Shown here one piece after another: positions 38,482-50,050 of a stretch of 64,000 nt of DNA. Position 1 is the stretch's first letter. Every line of letters begins with the position of its first letter. The notes under the pieces are model-generated. The model ran no database searches and was not told the DNA's origin. It saw only the letters and a program-made list of their open reading frames with translations. The translations under genes and the position numbers were made by a program. Source of the stretch: Streptomyces sp. ITFR-21 (GTDB lineage: Bacteria; Actinomycetota; Actinomycetes; Streptomycetales; Streptomycetaceae); contig NZ_CP134605.1 of NCBI RefSeq assembly GCF_031844685.1, positions 620,001 to 684,000 of the forward strand, written 5' to 3'.

Positions 38482-40154
38482 TGCTGCCTTTGCCCCTTCA
38501 CCATGCCTGTGCGGTCGCGCCTGCCGATCGCGACCGCGGCCGCGCAGGACAGGAGCCCCACCATAGCGAGAGTCCACTCGGGAACCGCACCGACGCGATC
38601 GGCGACGGTCCTGCCGTCGCGGAGCGGGAGGTCGGCGCTGAGCACCTGCCGGGTGAACTCGCGACTGCGCTGCTCGACCTTGCCGTCCGGGGCCACGATC
38701 GCGCTGATCCCGCTGGTCGCGGCGGTCACCACGGCCCGGCCGTGCTCCACGGCGCGCAGTCTGGACATGGCCAGCTGCTGCTCCGGCTGCCCGGTTCGGC
38801 CGTAGGTGGCGTTGTTGGTCTGGACGACGATCGCGCGGGCGCCGGCGTTCACGGTGTCGCGCACGATGCCGTCGTAGGCGACCTCGAAGCAGATGACGTC
38901 GCCGAGCCGGGCCGGCCCGATCTGCAGGACGCCGGTGGTTTGGCCCGGGTAGAAGTCGCGCGGGATCTCGTCCAGCCGGCTGATGACCTTGGTCAGTTCC
39001 TCGCGGAAGGGCACGTACTCGCCGAACGGCACGGGGTGCTGCTTGGTGTAGTGGGCGCCGGGCCCGGTGACCGGGTCCCAGACGATGCCCTCGTTCTGCA
39101 CGTGGTCCTTGTCCGGGCCGTCCACCAGCGCGCCGACCAGGACGGGGACGCCGACCGCCTGCACGGCCCGGGTGATCCTGTCGTACGCGGCCGGGTTGGA
39201 GAACGGGTCGAGGTCGGAGGAGTTCTCCGGCCACAGCACCAGGTCCGGCTTGGGCACCCGGCCGGCCTTGATGTCGGCGGCGAGCTTGAGGGTGGCGTCG
39301 ACGTGGTTGTCGAGGATCATCATCGGCCGGCCGAGGAAGTCCAGTCCCGGCTGCTGGACGTTGCCCTGGACGACGGCGATGCGGACGTGGTCGGCGGCGC
39401 CGGTGGGCACCGGTACGAGCAGGCCGGCCAGCAGGACGCCCGCCGACAGCACGAGGGCGCCGGCGGCGCTCAGGGCGGTACGCAGGGCCCTGGGGCGCTC
39501 CCGTGGCAGCTCGGCCGCGGCGAGCGCCGCGGCGGCCAGCAGGGTGCCACTGAGGGCCACCGCGAAGGTCACCAGCGGAGCGCCGCCGAGGGCGGCGAGC
39601 GGGGTGTAGGGCGAGCCGGTGTTGGCGAAGGCGAGCCGGCCCCAGGGGAAGCCGCCGAAAGGCAGCCGGTCCCGGGCCAGTTCCTCGGTGACCCACAGGC
39701 ACGCGGCCCACAGCGGCCCTCCGGGCAGCCTCCGGCTGAGCACCAGGCAGGCGCCGAGCGCGGCCAGGAACGCGGCCTCGATGGCGGACAGGCCGATCAC
39801 CGCGTCCCAGCCGACCACGTTCAGCCAGGCCAGCAGCCAGACGAAGAAGGGGAACCCGAAGGCGAACCCGAGCCAGGCGCCCTGCCCGACGGTCCGGCCG
39901 CGCATCAGCAGCGACAGCGCCGCGACCGCGACGATCGACAGCGGCCAGACGTCGTACGGCGGGAACGCGAGGGTCAGCAGCAGCCCGGCGACGACCGCCA
40001 CGGCCGTACGCGGCGCCGCCGCGCGGCACAGGGCGGCAAGGCGCCGGCGCCGCGGGGCCCGCGGCGCCGGCACGGGCCCCCCGGCGGGCCGCGCGAGCGG
40101 CGGCCCGGGGACCGCCGGGGGCGCCGCGGGCGCGGTTTCGGGACGCAGGCGCAC
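38478..40154 (-). CDS. lnt: Apolipoprotein N-acyltransferase Lnt
   Basis: 558 residues from GTG 40154, chosen for GGAAGG eight bases upstream; an ATG at 40208 is an alternative. Six to eight N-terminal helices (about 30-230) precede a nitrilase domain. Catalytic residues appear in order: Glu in LWPENSS, Lys in [13 protein letters not shown] and Cys in [13 protein letters not shown] last helix lies near the C-terminus. Lnt adds the third acyl chain to lipoproteins. The gene is translationally coupled to ppm1, so lipoprotein acylation and polyprenyl-mannose supply are co-expressed. Confidence 0.92.
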   Translation of the reverse strand: MRLRPETAPAAPPAVPGPPLARPAGGPVPAPRAPRRRRLAALCRAAAPRTAVAVVAGLLLTLAFPPYDVWPLSIVAVAALSLLMRGRTVGQGAWLGFAFGFPFFVWLLAWLNVVGWDAVIGLSAIEAAFLAALGACLVLSRRLPGGPLWAACLWVTEELARDRLPFGGFPWGRLAFANTGSPYTPLAALGGAPLVTFAVALSGTLLAAAALAAAELPRERPRALRTALSAAGALVLSAGVLLAGLLVPVPTGAADHVRIAVVQGNVQQPGLDFLGRPMMILDNHVDATLKLAADIKAGRVPKPDLVLWPENSSDLDPFSNPAAYDRITRAVQAVGVPVLVGALVDGPDKDHVQNEGIVWDPVTGPGAHYTKQHPVPFGEYVPFREELTKVISRLDEIPRDFYPGQTTGVLQIGPARLGDVICFEVAYDGIVRDTVNAGARAIVVQTNNATYGRTGQPEQQLAMSRLRAVEHGRAVVTAATSGISAIVAPDGKVEQRSREFTRQVLSADLPLRDGRTVADRVGAVPEWTLAMVGLLSCAAAVAIGRRDRTGMVKGQRQQ

Positions 40155-40699
40155 GTTCGCGGCCTTCCTGCAGGTGGAGAGGTGGTGAAGGCGACCGTAC
40201 CCCGTCATGTCCGAAGGATGGGTCGCGGGTGGGCAAAGCATCCCCCAGGTCGGCGGCCGCGGCGGGCGCGCCCGTCGGTTTCCGGCCGCCCGCGGCCGCG
40301 GGGCGCTCGGACGGCGGCGGGCGGGGGCGGCGGCGGGCGGCCGGACGGCGGCGGGCGGGGGCGGCCGGGCGGCGGTGTCCACGGGGCGGCGGGCGTGCGG
40401 AACGGGCCCGGATGCCCTTCGGGCCGACCTGGGGCCCGCTGGCTGCGAGTCGGTACCAAGGCCGTTGTCTACTGGGCGTCCGGGCCCTTTCCGGGTCACA
40501 CCTGCCGATCGGGCGGCCCTCCCCCTCCGTTCCCTCGCGGGTGGAGGGGCCCACGGGCGGGCCGCGTTCCGTGTCGTGCCCGCTGGGCCTGGCTGCCAGT
40601 GGCGGCGTGCACGTGCGGCGCGGCGCCCCATGGCCCAGCGGTGGTCGACGCGGGCTGCGGAGTGCCCCCGGTCCGACGTCCTCGTGGTGGACTCGGCCG
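40155..40699. other. Unusually long GC-rich region upstream of lnt
   Basis: About 545 bp without a supported gene between the predicted lnt promoter and its start codon. It is rich in GGCGGGCGGGGGCGG-like runs around 40315-40380. If the promoter is right this would be a very long leader. Frames in all phases are low-complexity. Confidence 0.4.
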
Positions 40700-40730
40700 A
40701 ACCTACCCGCCCCCGACCAGCAACTGTCAA
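40700..40730 (-). promoter_or_regulatory. Predicted promoter for lnt-ppm1
   Basis: On the minus strand TTGACA (40725-40730) and TAGGTT (40700-40705) are separated by 19 bases. The -35 is perfect, but the spacing is one or two bases longer than ideal. It lies in the only A/T-richer stretch of the gap. Confidence 0.4.
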
Positions 40731-40738
40731 CACCCCTG

Positions 40739-40771
40739 TGACCTGCTGGCTTTCGCCAAATCAGCAGGTCA
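40739..40771. repeat. 10-bp inverted repeat, possible operator or hairpin
   Basis: TGACCTGCTG (40739-40748) and CAGCAGGTCA (40762-40771) are perfect inverted copies 13 bases apart. The site lies just upstream of the predicted lnt promoter and downstream of the amidohydrolase stop (40850). It could be an operator or a terminator hairpin. Confidence 0.55.
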
Positions 40772-40849
40772 GTACCGACCACCGGCCGACCCGCGACACG
40801 CCGGTGCCCGGCCAGGGCGCACCGTTCGGCGGCATGGGGAAACCGCAGC

Positions 40850-42523
40850 TCACCCGTTCGGCCCCGGGTACACCGTCCGTCCGCCGACCACCGTACGCAA
40901 CGCCGTGGGGAGTTCGCCGCCGGGTGTCACGTCGGGCAGGCCGGGGGTGCCGGAGCGCGGGTCGGTGGACCAGCCCGCGACCCGCTCGTCCGGGGCCTGT
41001 ACGACCAGGTCGCCGACGCTCCAGACCGCGTAGTCGGCGGGCGCGCCGGGCACCAGGACGCCCGCGTCGTCCCGGCCGACGGCCCGCCAGCCGCCGCGGG
41101 TGTGGGCGTTGAAGGCGGCGCGGGCGGAGATCCGGTGCCCGGGGGTGCGGTGGAAGGTGGCGGCCCGCACCGCGCCCCACGGGTCGAGCGGGGTGACCGG
41201 GCTGTCCGAGCCGAGCACCAGCGGCACCCCGGCCCGGGTCATCGCGGCGAAGGGGTTGAGGGCCGCGGCCCGCCCGGCGCCGAGCCGGCGGGCGTACATG
41301 CCGTCCGGGCCGCCCCAGGCCGCGTCGAAGGCGGGCTGTACGGACGCGACGAGCCCGAACTCGGCGAAGGCGGCGATGGACCGCGCACTGATCAGCTCGG
41401 CGTGCTCCACCCTGTGCCGCAGCGCCCGTACCCGGTCCAGGCCGGCGGCCTCGGCGGCGGCCCGTACTCCGTCGACCACCGCGTCGACCGCCGCGTCGCC
41501 GATGGCGTGGAAGCCGGCCTGGACGCCCGCCCGGGTGCACAGTGTGAGGTGGCGGGCGATGGTCTCGGCGTCCAGGTGGGCGACGCCGGTGTGCGGGGCG
41601 TCGGCGTACGGCGCGTGCAGGCGGGCGGTGTGCGAGCCGATGGAGCCGTCCACGAACAGGTCGCCGCCGGCGCCGGTCGCCCCGAGGTCGCGGATCATGT
41701 CCAGGTCCTCCGGGCGCTGCCAGGGCTGCGCCCAGTAGCCGTGGACCCGGGGGCCCGCCTCGGCCGCGGCCAGGGCCAGCAGGCCGGTCAGGTCGTCCTC
41801 GCCGGAGATCTCGGGCCCGGCGCACTCGTGGACGGATCCGATGCCCTGGGCGGCGGCGTGGGCCAGCGCGGCGCGCTGCGCGGCCGTCCGCTGGGCGGGG
41901 GTGACGGCGGCGTAGGCGGCGCGGCGGACCGCGTGGTGGGCGTCGCGGGTCAGCGGGGCCAGCGGGTCGTGTCCGGGCAGCGCCTCGAGGCCGGGTACGA
42001 GGGCGGCCAGCGCGCTGCCGACCACCGCGGAGTGCACGTCGGTCCGGCTCAGGTAGACCGGCCGGCCGCCGGTCGCCCGGTCCAGTTCGGCGCGGGTCGG
42101 CGGGCGGCGCTCGGGCCAGCGGGTCTCGTCCCAGCCGTGGCCGAGCAGTACCCGGTCGGCGGGCCGGGCGGCGGCGTGGGCGGCGGTCCTGGCCAGTGCC
42201 TCGCCGAGCGAGCCGGCGTCGGTGAGGTCCAGCCCGGTCAGCGCCAGGCCGGTGGCGGTGGTGTGCACGTGCGCGTCGGTGAAGGCCGGGGTGACCAGGG
42301 CGCCGTCCAGTCGGACCACGGCGTCGACGCCGTCGGCGAAGGAGTCCGCGGCCCCTTCCGAGCCCACCCAGGCGACGGTGCCGCCGTCGACCACCATCGC
42401 GGTGGCGAAGGGGTCGGCGGGGCTGTGGACGAAGCCGCCGCGCAGCAGCACGGTGCCGCTGGGCGCGGGGCCCTGGGGGTGTTCGGTCGCGTCGGGAGTC
42501 CGCGTCGCGGAGGTGTCGTGCAT
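40850..42523 (-). CDS. Amidohydrolase family protein (YtcJ/NfdA-like)
   Basis: 557 residues from ATG 42523. Metal-dependent amidohydrolase motifs are [10 protein letters not shown] (HxH), [19 protein letters not shown] (His) and LGSDSPVTP (Asp). Length and layout fit the YtcJ group (amidohydrolase 3), whose members hydrolyse formamides or other N-acyl groups. There is no signal peptide, so it acts in the cytoplasm. It shares its strand with a downstream lnt operon but is separated by about 700 bp, and its upstream neighbour is an Lrp-type regulator gene reading the same way. Confidence 0.87.
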   Translation of the reverse strand: MHDTSATRTPDATEHPQGPAPSGTVLLRGGFVHSPADPFATAMVVDGGTVAWVGSEGAADSFADGVDAVVRLDGALVTPAFTDAHVHTTATGLALTGLDLTDAGSLGEALARTAAHAAARPADRVLLGHGWDETRWPERRPPTRAELDRATGGRPVYLSRTDVHSAVVGSALAALVPGLEALPGHDPLAPLTRDAHHAVRRAAYAAVTPAQRTAAQRAALAHAAAQGIGSVHECAGPEISGEDDLTGLLALAAAEAGPRVHGYWAQPWQRPEDLDMIRDLGATGAGGDLFVDGSIGSHTARLHAPYADAPHTGVAHLDAETIARHLTLCTRAGVQAGFHAIGDAAVDAVVDGVRAAAEAAGLDRVRALRHRVEHAELISARSIAAFAEFGLVASVQPAFDAAWGGPDGMYARRLGAGRAAALNPFAAMTRAGVPLVLGSDSPVTPLDPWGAVRAATFHRTPGHRISARAAFNAHTRGGWRAVGRDDAGVLVPGAPADYAVWSVGDLVVQAPDERVAGWSTDPRSGTPGLPDVTPGGELPTALRTVVGGRTVYPGPNG

Positions 42524-42628
42524 GGGGTCCAGTCTCCCCCGGCGCCCGCCGCCCGCGGGGCGCGGGGGGTGCGGGTGCGGGTGCGGTACGGCGCGCGGGG
42601 GTCGTGCCTCGGCCGGGGGGAGCGGCCG

Positions 42629-43069
42629 TCAGACGCGCGGCGGCCTGGCCTCGTAGGCCGTGGAGAGCACCACCGTGGTGCGGGTGGAGACTCCGGCCAG
42701 GCTGCGGATGCGGCCCAGCAGGTGCTCCAGCTCGATGGGCGTGGCGACGCGGACCTTGAGGATGTAGTTCTCGTCGCCGGCCACGCTGTGGCACGCCTCG
42801 ATCTCGGGCACGCCGGTGAGCCGGTCGGCGATGTCGTCGGGGGCGCTGGGGTCGAACGGCTTGACGGAGATGAACGCGGTGAGCGACAGGCCGATCGCCT
42901 CGGGGTCGATGAGCGCGGCGTAACCGCGGATCACCCCGCGCTGTTCGAGCCGCCGCACCCGCTGGTGCACCGCCGAGGTGGACAGGCCGGTGGCTTTGCC
43001 CAGGTCGGTGTAGCTCATCCGCCCGTCGGCGACGAGAAGTTCCACGATGTGCCGGTCCAGCTCCTCCAC
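42629..43069 (-). CDS. Lrp/AsnC family transcriptional regulator
   Basis: 146 residues from GTG 43069. Residues 1-60 are the AsnC-type HTH (LDRHIVELLVADGRMSYTDL, STSAVHQRVRRLEQRGVI). The rest is the RAM ligand-binding domain with VKPFDPSAPDDIADRL and CHSVAGDENYILKV. Such regulators sense amino acids or their products. It lies 106 bp upstream of the amidohydrolase gene on the same strand and 47 bp downstream of the alditol oxidase gene, so it may control either. Confidence 0.93.
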   Translation of the reverse strand: MEELDRHIVELLVADGRMSYTDLGKATGLSTSAVHQRVRRLEQRGVIRGYAALIDPEAIGLSLTAFISVKPFDPSAPDDIADRLTGVPEIEACHSVAGDENYILKVRVATPIELEHLLGRIRSLAGVSTRTTVVLSTAYEARPPRV

Positions 43070-43115
43070 AGCGGACGACCTTACCCGTTGTGAGGGTCTC
43101 GGCGGCAGATGGACA

Positions 43116-44654
<1,539 letters not shown>

Positions 44655-44656
44655 TC

Positions 44657-45097
44657 ATGCGTAACCATGTGCGCCGCAATGGCAGCGAGCGGACCCTGTC
44701 CGCCTTCGAGGAGGGCGGCGAACGCGAGTTCGCGCTCGCGCTGGCGGAGGAGGCCGACGACGACGAGGCGTTCGACGACGAGTCCGGCGGTGTCGTCCGG
44801 CTGGCCTGCCCGGACTGCGGGCGGCCGATCGCGGTCTTCGAGGACGAGGACAGCCTGCCGCAGCACGCCCTGTGCCCCACCCCCTGGAACCCCTTCGGCC
44901 TGACGGTCTGCGGCGGCTCGGGCCGCGCGGTCGCCGAGGCCCGGCCGGTGGACGGCCCGGAGCCGGTCGAGGAGCAGGAGCTGGCGGTGCTGCTGACCCT
45001 GCCCGCCGAACTCGACTGGCGCACCCAGCCGTTCTCGCACGTCGGCGGCCCCGGCTCGCGGCCGGTCCGGATCCCCGCGCCCGGTCTGGCGGCCTGA
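44657..45097 (+). CDS. Hypothetical acidic protein with zinc-ribbon-like Cys pairs
   Basis: 146 residues from ATG 44657, with GGGGGAG nine bases upstream. A basic N-terminus (MRNHVRRNGSER) is followed by a very acidic stretch (ALAEEADDDEAFDDE). LACPDCGRP has CxxC and is followed 24 residues later by a single Cys in HALCPTPWNP and one in LTVCGG, so a zinc site is possible. I recognise no family. It is monocistronic and precedes a 340-bp gap. Confidence 0.68.
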   Translation: MRNHVRRNGSERTLSAFEEGGEREFALALAEEADDDEAFDDESGGVVRLACPDCGRPIAVFEDEDSLPQHALCPTPWNPFGLTVCGGSGRAVAEARPVDGPEPVEEQELAVLLTLPAELDWRTQPFSHVGGPGSRPVRIPAPGLAA

Positions 45098-45440
45098 GCC
45101 CACCCGGTCACGCGTCGGGCGCGCCGGGCCCACCGGGCGCGCCGGCCACGCGGGCCACGCGGGCCACGGCAAGCGGCACGGTCGGCGACAGGCAAGCAGG
45201 CGGGCGGGCGGGTAAGTAGGCGGGCGGGCAGTGCGGTCAGCGGCAGGCGCCGCGGACCGTGCGGGGACCCCGGGCCGGCGTCCCCGCACGGACCCCGAAC
45301 CAGCCCCGCACCGGCCCGGCACGGCCCGGTCGGTACCGGGAAGGCGCCCCGCGGGTCCCCCGGCCGGCGCCGGAGGGCCCGGCGGCCCGCCGAGGGCGGC
45401 GCACGGCGGGCGCGCGGCGGGCGCGCGGTGCGCGCGGGGG
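45098..45440. other. GC-rich intergenic spacer with short direct repeats
   Basis: Between the hypothetical gene and the convergent acyl-CoA dehydrogenase gene. It holds GCGGGCCAC repeats (about 45145-45170) and GGCGGGCGGG repeats (about 45198-45232). No gene is supported. The position suits termination in both directions, but no single clean hairpin stands out. Confidence 0.45.
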
Positions 45441-46631
45441 TCAGTCGCGGGACTCCGGGCCCGCGAGATGGCGGGCGATGACCATCCGCTGGATCTGGTT
45501 GGTGCCCTCCACGATCTGCAGCACCTTGGCCTCGCGCATGTAGCGCTCGACGGGGAAGTCCGCGGTGTAGCCGTAGCCGCCGAGGAGTTGGACGGCGTCG
45601 GTGGTGACCCGCATGGCGGTGTCGGTGCAGAAGAGCTTGGCCATCGCCGCCTGCCGGGTGAAGTCCTCGCCCGCGTCGCGCAGTCGGGCCGCCGTCAGAT
45701 AGAGCGCGCGGCCCGCCTCGATTTGGGTGGCCATGTCGGCCAGGGTGAAGCGCAGGCCCTGGAAGTCGGCGATCGGCCGGCCGAACTGCCGCCGCTCCAG
45801 GGCGTAGCCGAGCGCGGCGTCCAGCGCCGCCTGCGCCAGACCGACGGCACACGCGGCGATGCCGAGCCGCCCGGAGTCCAGGGCGGCCAGCGCGATGGCG
45901 AAGCCGTGTCCCTCGTCGCCGATCCGCCGGGTGTCCGGCACCCGCACCCCGTCGAAGGTCACCTGCGCGGTCGGCGAGCCCTTCATGCCCATCTTCCGCT
46001 CGGGCGGCGCGGCGGTCAGCCCGGGTGTGTCGCCCGGTACGAGGTAGGCGGAGATGCCGTGCGCGCCCTGGCCGCCGCTGCGCGCCAGCACCGTGTAGAA
46101 GTCGGCGACGCCGCCGTGGGTGATCCACGCCTTGGTGCCGTCGACGGTCCAGGTGTCGCCGTCGCGGACCGCCCGGGTGCGCAGGTTCGCGGCGTCGGAG
46201 CCCGAGGCGGGCTCCGACAGGCAGTAGGCGCCGAGCAGGCCGCCGCCGAGCATCGCCGGCAGGTGGTCGGCGCGCTGCTCCTTGCTGCCGAAGGCGGCCA
46301 GCGCGTGGCAGGCCAGGGTGTGCACACTGACCCCGAGGGCGACGGTGAGCCGGGCCGCGGCCAGTTCTTCGAGCACCTGGAGGTACACCTCGTACGGCTG
46401 CCCGCCGCCGCCGTGCTCCTCCGGGTAGGGCAGGCCGAGCAGTCCTGCCCCGCCGATCAGCCGGAACGTCTCGCGCGGGAAGTGTCCGGCCTCCTCCTCG
46501 GCCGCCGCCGAGGGCGCGATCTCCCGCTGGGCGATCTCCCGGGTCAGGGCCAGCAGCGCGCCGGCCTCCTCGGTGGGCGGCCGGCGGAAAACGGGCTGCG
46601 GGCCTCGCGGGCCGTGGCCGTGCTGCGGCAT
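45441..46631 (-). CDS. Acyl-CoA dehydrogenase
   Basis: 396 residues from ATG 46631. FAD and substrate motifs are AYCLSEPASGSDA, KAWITHGGVADFY and RRQFGRPIADFQGLRF. The catalytic base is Glu in LQIVEGTNQIQR, the position of short/medium-chain and butyryl-CoA dehydrogenases. It should oxidise acyl-CoA in beta-oxidation or branched amino acid breakdown, passing electrons to ETF. It is monocistronic and divergent from the protein kinase gene. Chain length preference cannot be told. Confidence 0.93.
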   Translation of the reverse strand: MPQHGHGPRGPQPVFRRPPTEEAGALLALTREIAQREIAPSAAAEEEAGHFPRETFRLIGGAGLLGLPYPEEHGGGGQPYEVYLQVLEELAAARLTVALGVSVHTLACHALAAFGSKEQRADHLPAMLGGGLLGAYCLSEPASGSDAANLRTRAVRDGDTWTVDGTKAWITHGGVADFYTVLARSGGQGAHGISAYLVPGDTPGLTAAPPERKMGMKGSPTAQVTFDGVRVPDTRRIGDEGHGFAIALAALDSGRLGIAACAVGLAQAALDAALGYALERRQFGRPIADFQGLRFTLADMATQIEAGRALYLTAARLRDAGEDFTRQAAMAKLFCTDTAMRVTTDAVQLLGGYGYTADFPVERYMREAKVLQIVEGTNQIQRMVIARHLAGPESRD

Positions 46632-46895
46632 TGCGGCACATCCTCCCTGTCGGGGGCGACGGCGGCACCGCTGTGGGTGAGGCGGAACCGTCCGGTGGGC
46701 GATACCCCATTCCCGATCCTCCCCTGCCGGGTCGCGGCAGACGGGTGATCCACGGGTCTGGCCGTTGGAGTATGCCCGATCGGCGCCTCTTCGTCACGAC
46801 CGTCTCCGGCTGTCCCGGTCTGTTCCCGGCCACCGGCGGGCGCCGGTTCGGGAAAGCGGCGGGGACGGTGCGGAACGGCGTCGTACGCTTCGGAC

Positions 46896-48629
46896 ATGGA
46901 GAGTTTGGGGGACGCCGATCCGCGTTCGGTCGGCGGGTATCCGCTGTTCGCGCGGCTCGGCGCAGGGGGCATGGGCCAGGTGTATCTGGCACGGACACCG
47001 GCCGGGCGGGCGCTCGCGCTGAAGACCGTACGGTCGGAGTTCGGACTGGATCCGGCCTTCGGGGAGCGCTTCGCCCGGGAGATCCGGCACGCGGACCGGG
47101 TGCGCTCGCCGTGGACCGTGGCGGTGGTGGACTTCTCGCCGGCCGGCACCAGTCCGCAGTGGCTCGCCACCGAGTACGTGGCGGCGCCGTCGCTGGCGGA
47201 ATGGGTGGGCGGGCACGGCCCGCTGCCGGAGGCGAGCCTGACCGCGCTCGCCGCCGAACTGTGCGAGGGGCTCCAGGCGGTGCACCAGGCCGGATTGGCG
47301 CACCGGGACGTCAAGCCGTCCAACGTGCTGCTGCCGGGCACCCGGCCGCTGCTGATCGACTTCGGCATCGCCCGCGCGGCTGAGGACTCGCGGCACACCC
47401 GCACCGGCGGGGTGATCGGCTCCCCCGGCTACATGGCGCCCGAGCAGGCCACCGCGGGCGTGTCGGCGGAGCCGGGCGACGTCTTCGCCCTGGGTGCGCT
47501 GCTGGTGTACGCGGCCACCGGCCGGGGCCCGTTCCACCGGTTCGGCGAGGAGCCGTCCGCACCGGCGCTGCTCTACCGGGTGGTCCACGAGGAGCCCGAT
47601 CTGGCCGGGGTGCCCGCGGCGGTGCTGCCGCTGGTGCGGGCCTGCCTGGTGAAGGAGCCCGGGGAGCGCCCGACCGCGCGCGCCGCCGCCGGGCTGCTGC
47701 CCGAGGCGGACCGGGCGGCCGGCGGCTGGGCGGCCCGCAGGCCGCCGGAGCTGGCGGCCGAGCTGCGGGCCCTCGAGGCCGAGATGAAGGCGGCGCTCGG
47801 GGAGGCGCCCGCGGCCGGGGCCGAGAGGCCCGCCGCCACCGCGCCGCTCACCGCCCCGACCGGCTCCACCTCGCGGAGCGCCGCCGGGACCGCGCTCGGC
47901 CCGTCCCCGTACGCCCCCGCCGGCACCCGCCCGGCGGCGGCGTACCACCCGGCCTACCAGAGCGGGACGGCCGCCCCTCTGCGGCGGCCGAACGGCGGCG
48001 GCTGGGGCGCGGCGCCCCGGCCCGCGCCGCAGCCCGCGCCGCAGCCCAGGCCGCGGCCGGCGGGCGTCGGACGCAAAGTCCCGCTGGTCGCGGCGGCCGT
48101 GGGCGCCGCGGTGGTGCTGGTCCTGGCCGGCCTGCTGATCCGTCATCTGCGCCACCCCGGCACCGGCGACGACGCCGCCTCCGGCGGCGGCAGCGGCACG
48201 CCGTCCACCTCCGCGCCGGCGAGCGGCGGCACGGACGCCGACGCACTGCCCGCCTCCTGGGTCGGCACCTGGCTCGGCAACGGCCCCGGCGACCCGCAGG
48301 GTTCGCTGCTGTCCCCGCGTACCGACAGCTTCAAGGTCACCTTGACGCTGCGGGCGGGCAGGCGCGGCGAGATCGTCGGGCAGCAGGTCAGCGACGTCCA
48401 CGACGTGGACACCGGCGCGAACGACGGGTGCACCGAGTCGCTGGAGCTGTCCCAGGTCAACGGGGACACCATGGTGTTCGCGGCGCGCTCGCCGCACCCC
48501 ACCGACCCGTCCGCCACCGATTCCTGCCCGACCGGCAACAGCTACACGGTGACCATGGTCGGCGGCGTGCTGCGGCTCGACCCCGGTTCGCAGTCCGCCG
48601 GTTCGCCGAGCACCTTCGCCAAACTCTGA
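46896..48629 (+). CDS. Ser/Thr protein kinase, PASTA-less, membrane-anchored
   Basis: 577 residues; TACGCT (46884-46889) six bases before ATG 46896 suggests a leaderless start. Residues about 14-270 are a Hanks-type kinase with GAGGMGQVY, Lys in ALKTV, HRDVKPSN, DFGIA and GSPGYMAPEQ, so it should be active. A Pro/Ala-rich juxtamembrane region leads to a helix at about 396-415, then an outer domain of about 160 residues with two Cys (NDGCTESLEL, TDSCPTGNS). This lipocalin-like sensor domain is frequent in streptomycete kinases; its signal is unknown. Confidence 0.92.
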   Translation: MESLGDADPRSVGGYPLFARLGAGGMGQVYLARTPAGRALALKTVRSEFGLDPAFGERFAREIRHADRVRSPWTVAVVDFSPAGTSPQWLATEYVAAPSLAEWVGGHGPLPEASLTALAAELCEGLQAVHQAGLAHRDVKPSNVLLPGTRPLLIDFGIARAAEDSRHTRTGGVIGSPGYMAPEQATAGVSAEPGDVFALGALLVYAATGRGPFHRFGEEPSAPALLYRVVHEEPDLAGVPAAVLPLVRACLVKEPGERPTARAAAGLLPEADRAAGGWAARRPPELAAELRALEAEMKAALGEAPAAGAERPAATAPLTAPTGSTSRSAAGTALGPSPYAPAGTRPAAAYHPAYQSGTAAPLRRPNGGGWGAAPRPAPQPAPQPRPRPAGVGRKVPLVAAAVGAAVVLVLAGLLIRHLRHPGTGDDAASGGGSGTPSTSAPASGGTDADALPASWVGTWLGNGPGDPQGSLLSPRTDSFKVTLTLRAGRRGEIVGQQVSDVHDVDTGANDGCTESLELSQVNGDTMVFAARSPHPTDPSATDSCPTGNSYTVTMVGGVLRLDPGSQSAGSPSTFAKL

Positions 48630-48654
48630 CCGGCCCGCCGCCCCCGGAAGGTCC

Positions 48655-48690
48655 GCCGCCCGGGGGCGGTCAGCCGCCTGGGGGCGGTCA
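48655..48690. terminator. Tandem hairpin-forming 18-bp repeats between convergent genes
   Basis: Two 18-bp copies (48655-48672 and 48673-48690), differing at one base, each contain the small palindrome CCGCC-GGCGG. They lie after the kinase gene and overlap the stop codon of the permease gene (48688-48690). Probably transcription-ending hairpins for both directions. Confidence 0.5.
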
Positions 48691-49938
48691 GCCGATCCGC
48701 AGGCCCGCCCAGAGCGCGACCGTGGCCGCCACCAGCGTCGGCGGCACGGTCAGCAGGCCCAGCCGGGTGAAGGTGCGCAGCGACGCGTCCGTGCCGTGGT
48801 CCTGGAGCACTCGCCGCCACAGCAGGGTGGCCAGCGAGCCGGCGTAGGTCAGGTTGGGGCCGAGGTTGACGCCGACGAGGACGGCCAGGACCGGGCCGGG
48901 GCCGCCGCCCTCGACCAGCGGGAGCAGCGCCAGCACCGCGGGCAGGTTGTTGATCAGGTTGGCGAGTAGGGCGGCGAGCGCGGCGACGCCGAGCAGGGCG
49001 GGCAGTCCGTCGCCGTCGGGCAGCACCCGCCCGGCGCCGTCGGCGAGCCCGTTGTCGACCACCGCCTTGACGACGACGCCGAGGGCCAGCACGAACAGGC
49101 AGAACAGCGGTCCGGCCGCCGCCACCAGCCCGGCGGCGGTGGTCCGGCGGCGGCGCAGCGCCCGGCCGGCCAGGACCAGCGCGCCCGCCAGCGCCGCCCA
49201 GGCGGGGTTGAGGCCGGCGAACGAGGTGACCGCGAAGCCGGCCAGCGTCAGCGCCAGCACGACGAGGGTGAACACCGGTACGGCGGGCGGCTCGCCCGGC
49301 TCCGGCGGGTGCCCGGTGACCGCGAGGTCGGCGGCGAAGTACCGTCGGAGGACCGCGTACTCGATGGCGACGGCCAGCAGCCACGGCACCGCCATCAGCG
49401 CCGCGAAGCGGGTGAAGGACACCCCGGCGGCGGTGAACGCCAGCAGGTTCGTCAGGTTGGACACCGGCAGCAGCAGCGACGCGGAGTTCGACAGGTGCGC
49501 GGTGGCGTAGACCGGGGGCCGCGGCCGGGCGCCGGCCCTGGCCGCGGTGGCGATGATCACCGGGGTGAGCAGCACCACGGTGGCGTCCAGGCTCAGTACC
49601 GCGGTGACCAGGGCGGCCACGACGAACACGCCGGCCAGCAGCCGCCGCGGCTCGCCCTGGCAGGCGCGGGCCACCGCGTCGCCGGCCGCGGTGAACAGCC
49701 CGTCGTCGGCGCAGAGTCCGGCCAGCACCAGCACGGCGGCGAGGAAGCCGACGACGGGCGCCAGCTGCCGGGTCTGCGCCCAGGCGTCCGAGCGGCCCAC
49801 CGCGCCGACCGCGACGAGCAGTCCGGCGGCCGGTACGGCGGCGAGCGCCTCCGGCAGGCCGCGCGGCCGCGCCACGGCGAAGGCGAGGACGGCGAGCAGG
49901 CAGGCGACGGACAGGACCTCGGCTGCGGCGGGGTTCAG
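48688..49938 (-). CDS. SLC13/ArsB-like membrane permease, probable CTG start
   Basis: 416 residues if it starts at CTG 49938. A GTG at 49875 would remove the first membrane helix (AEVLSVACLLAVLAFAVARP), which is continuous with the family fold. GGAGT lies five bases before the CTG. About ten further helices follow, with the paired re-entrant motifs of the ArsB/NhaD superfamily (SLDATVVLLTPV, ANLINNLPAVLALLPL, NLGPNLTYAGSL). Substrates in this superfamily include arsenite, organic anions and sodium/proton. No ars genes are nearby. Confidence 0.82.
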   Translation of the reverse strand: MNPAAAEVLSVACLLAVLAFAVARPRGLPEALAAVPAAGLLVAVGAVGRSDAWAQTRQLAPVVGFLAAVLVLAGLCADDGLFTAAGDAVARACQGEPRRLLAGVFVVAALVTAVLSLDATVVLLTPVIIATAARAGARPRPPVYATAHLSNSASLLLPVSNLTNLLAFTAAGVSFTRFAALMAVPWLLAVAIEYAVLRRYFAADLAVTGHPPEPGEPPAVPVFTLVVLALTLAGFAVTSFAGLNPAWAALAGALVLAGRALRRRRTTAAGLVAAAGPLFCLFVLALGVVVKAVVDNGLADGAGRVLPDGDGLPALLGVAALAALLANLINNLPAVLALLPLVEGGGPGPVLAVLVGVNLGPNLTYAGSLATLLWRRVLQDHGTDASLRTFTRLGLLTVPPTLVAATVALWAGLRIG

Positions 49939-50050
49939 CGGGACTCCAGAGTGCGGCTCGGAGGGCGAGCCCGGTCACCGGGCCGCCCGCGCGTACCGGG
50001 GAATTCCATCACGCCGCCCGCCGCCGGCCGCCCTTCGGGCGCCGGACCGG

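Noticed and set aside
48688-49938. Arsenic resistance gene cluster
   Set aside because: No arsR, arsC or arsH is next to the ArsB-like permease; the superfamily has many substrates.
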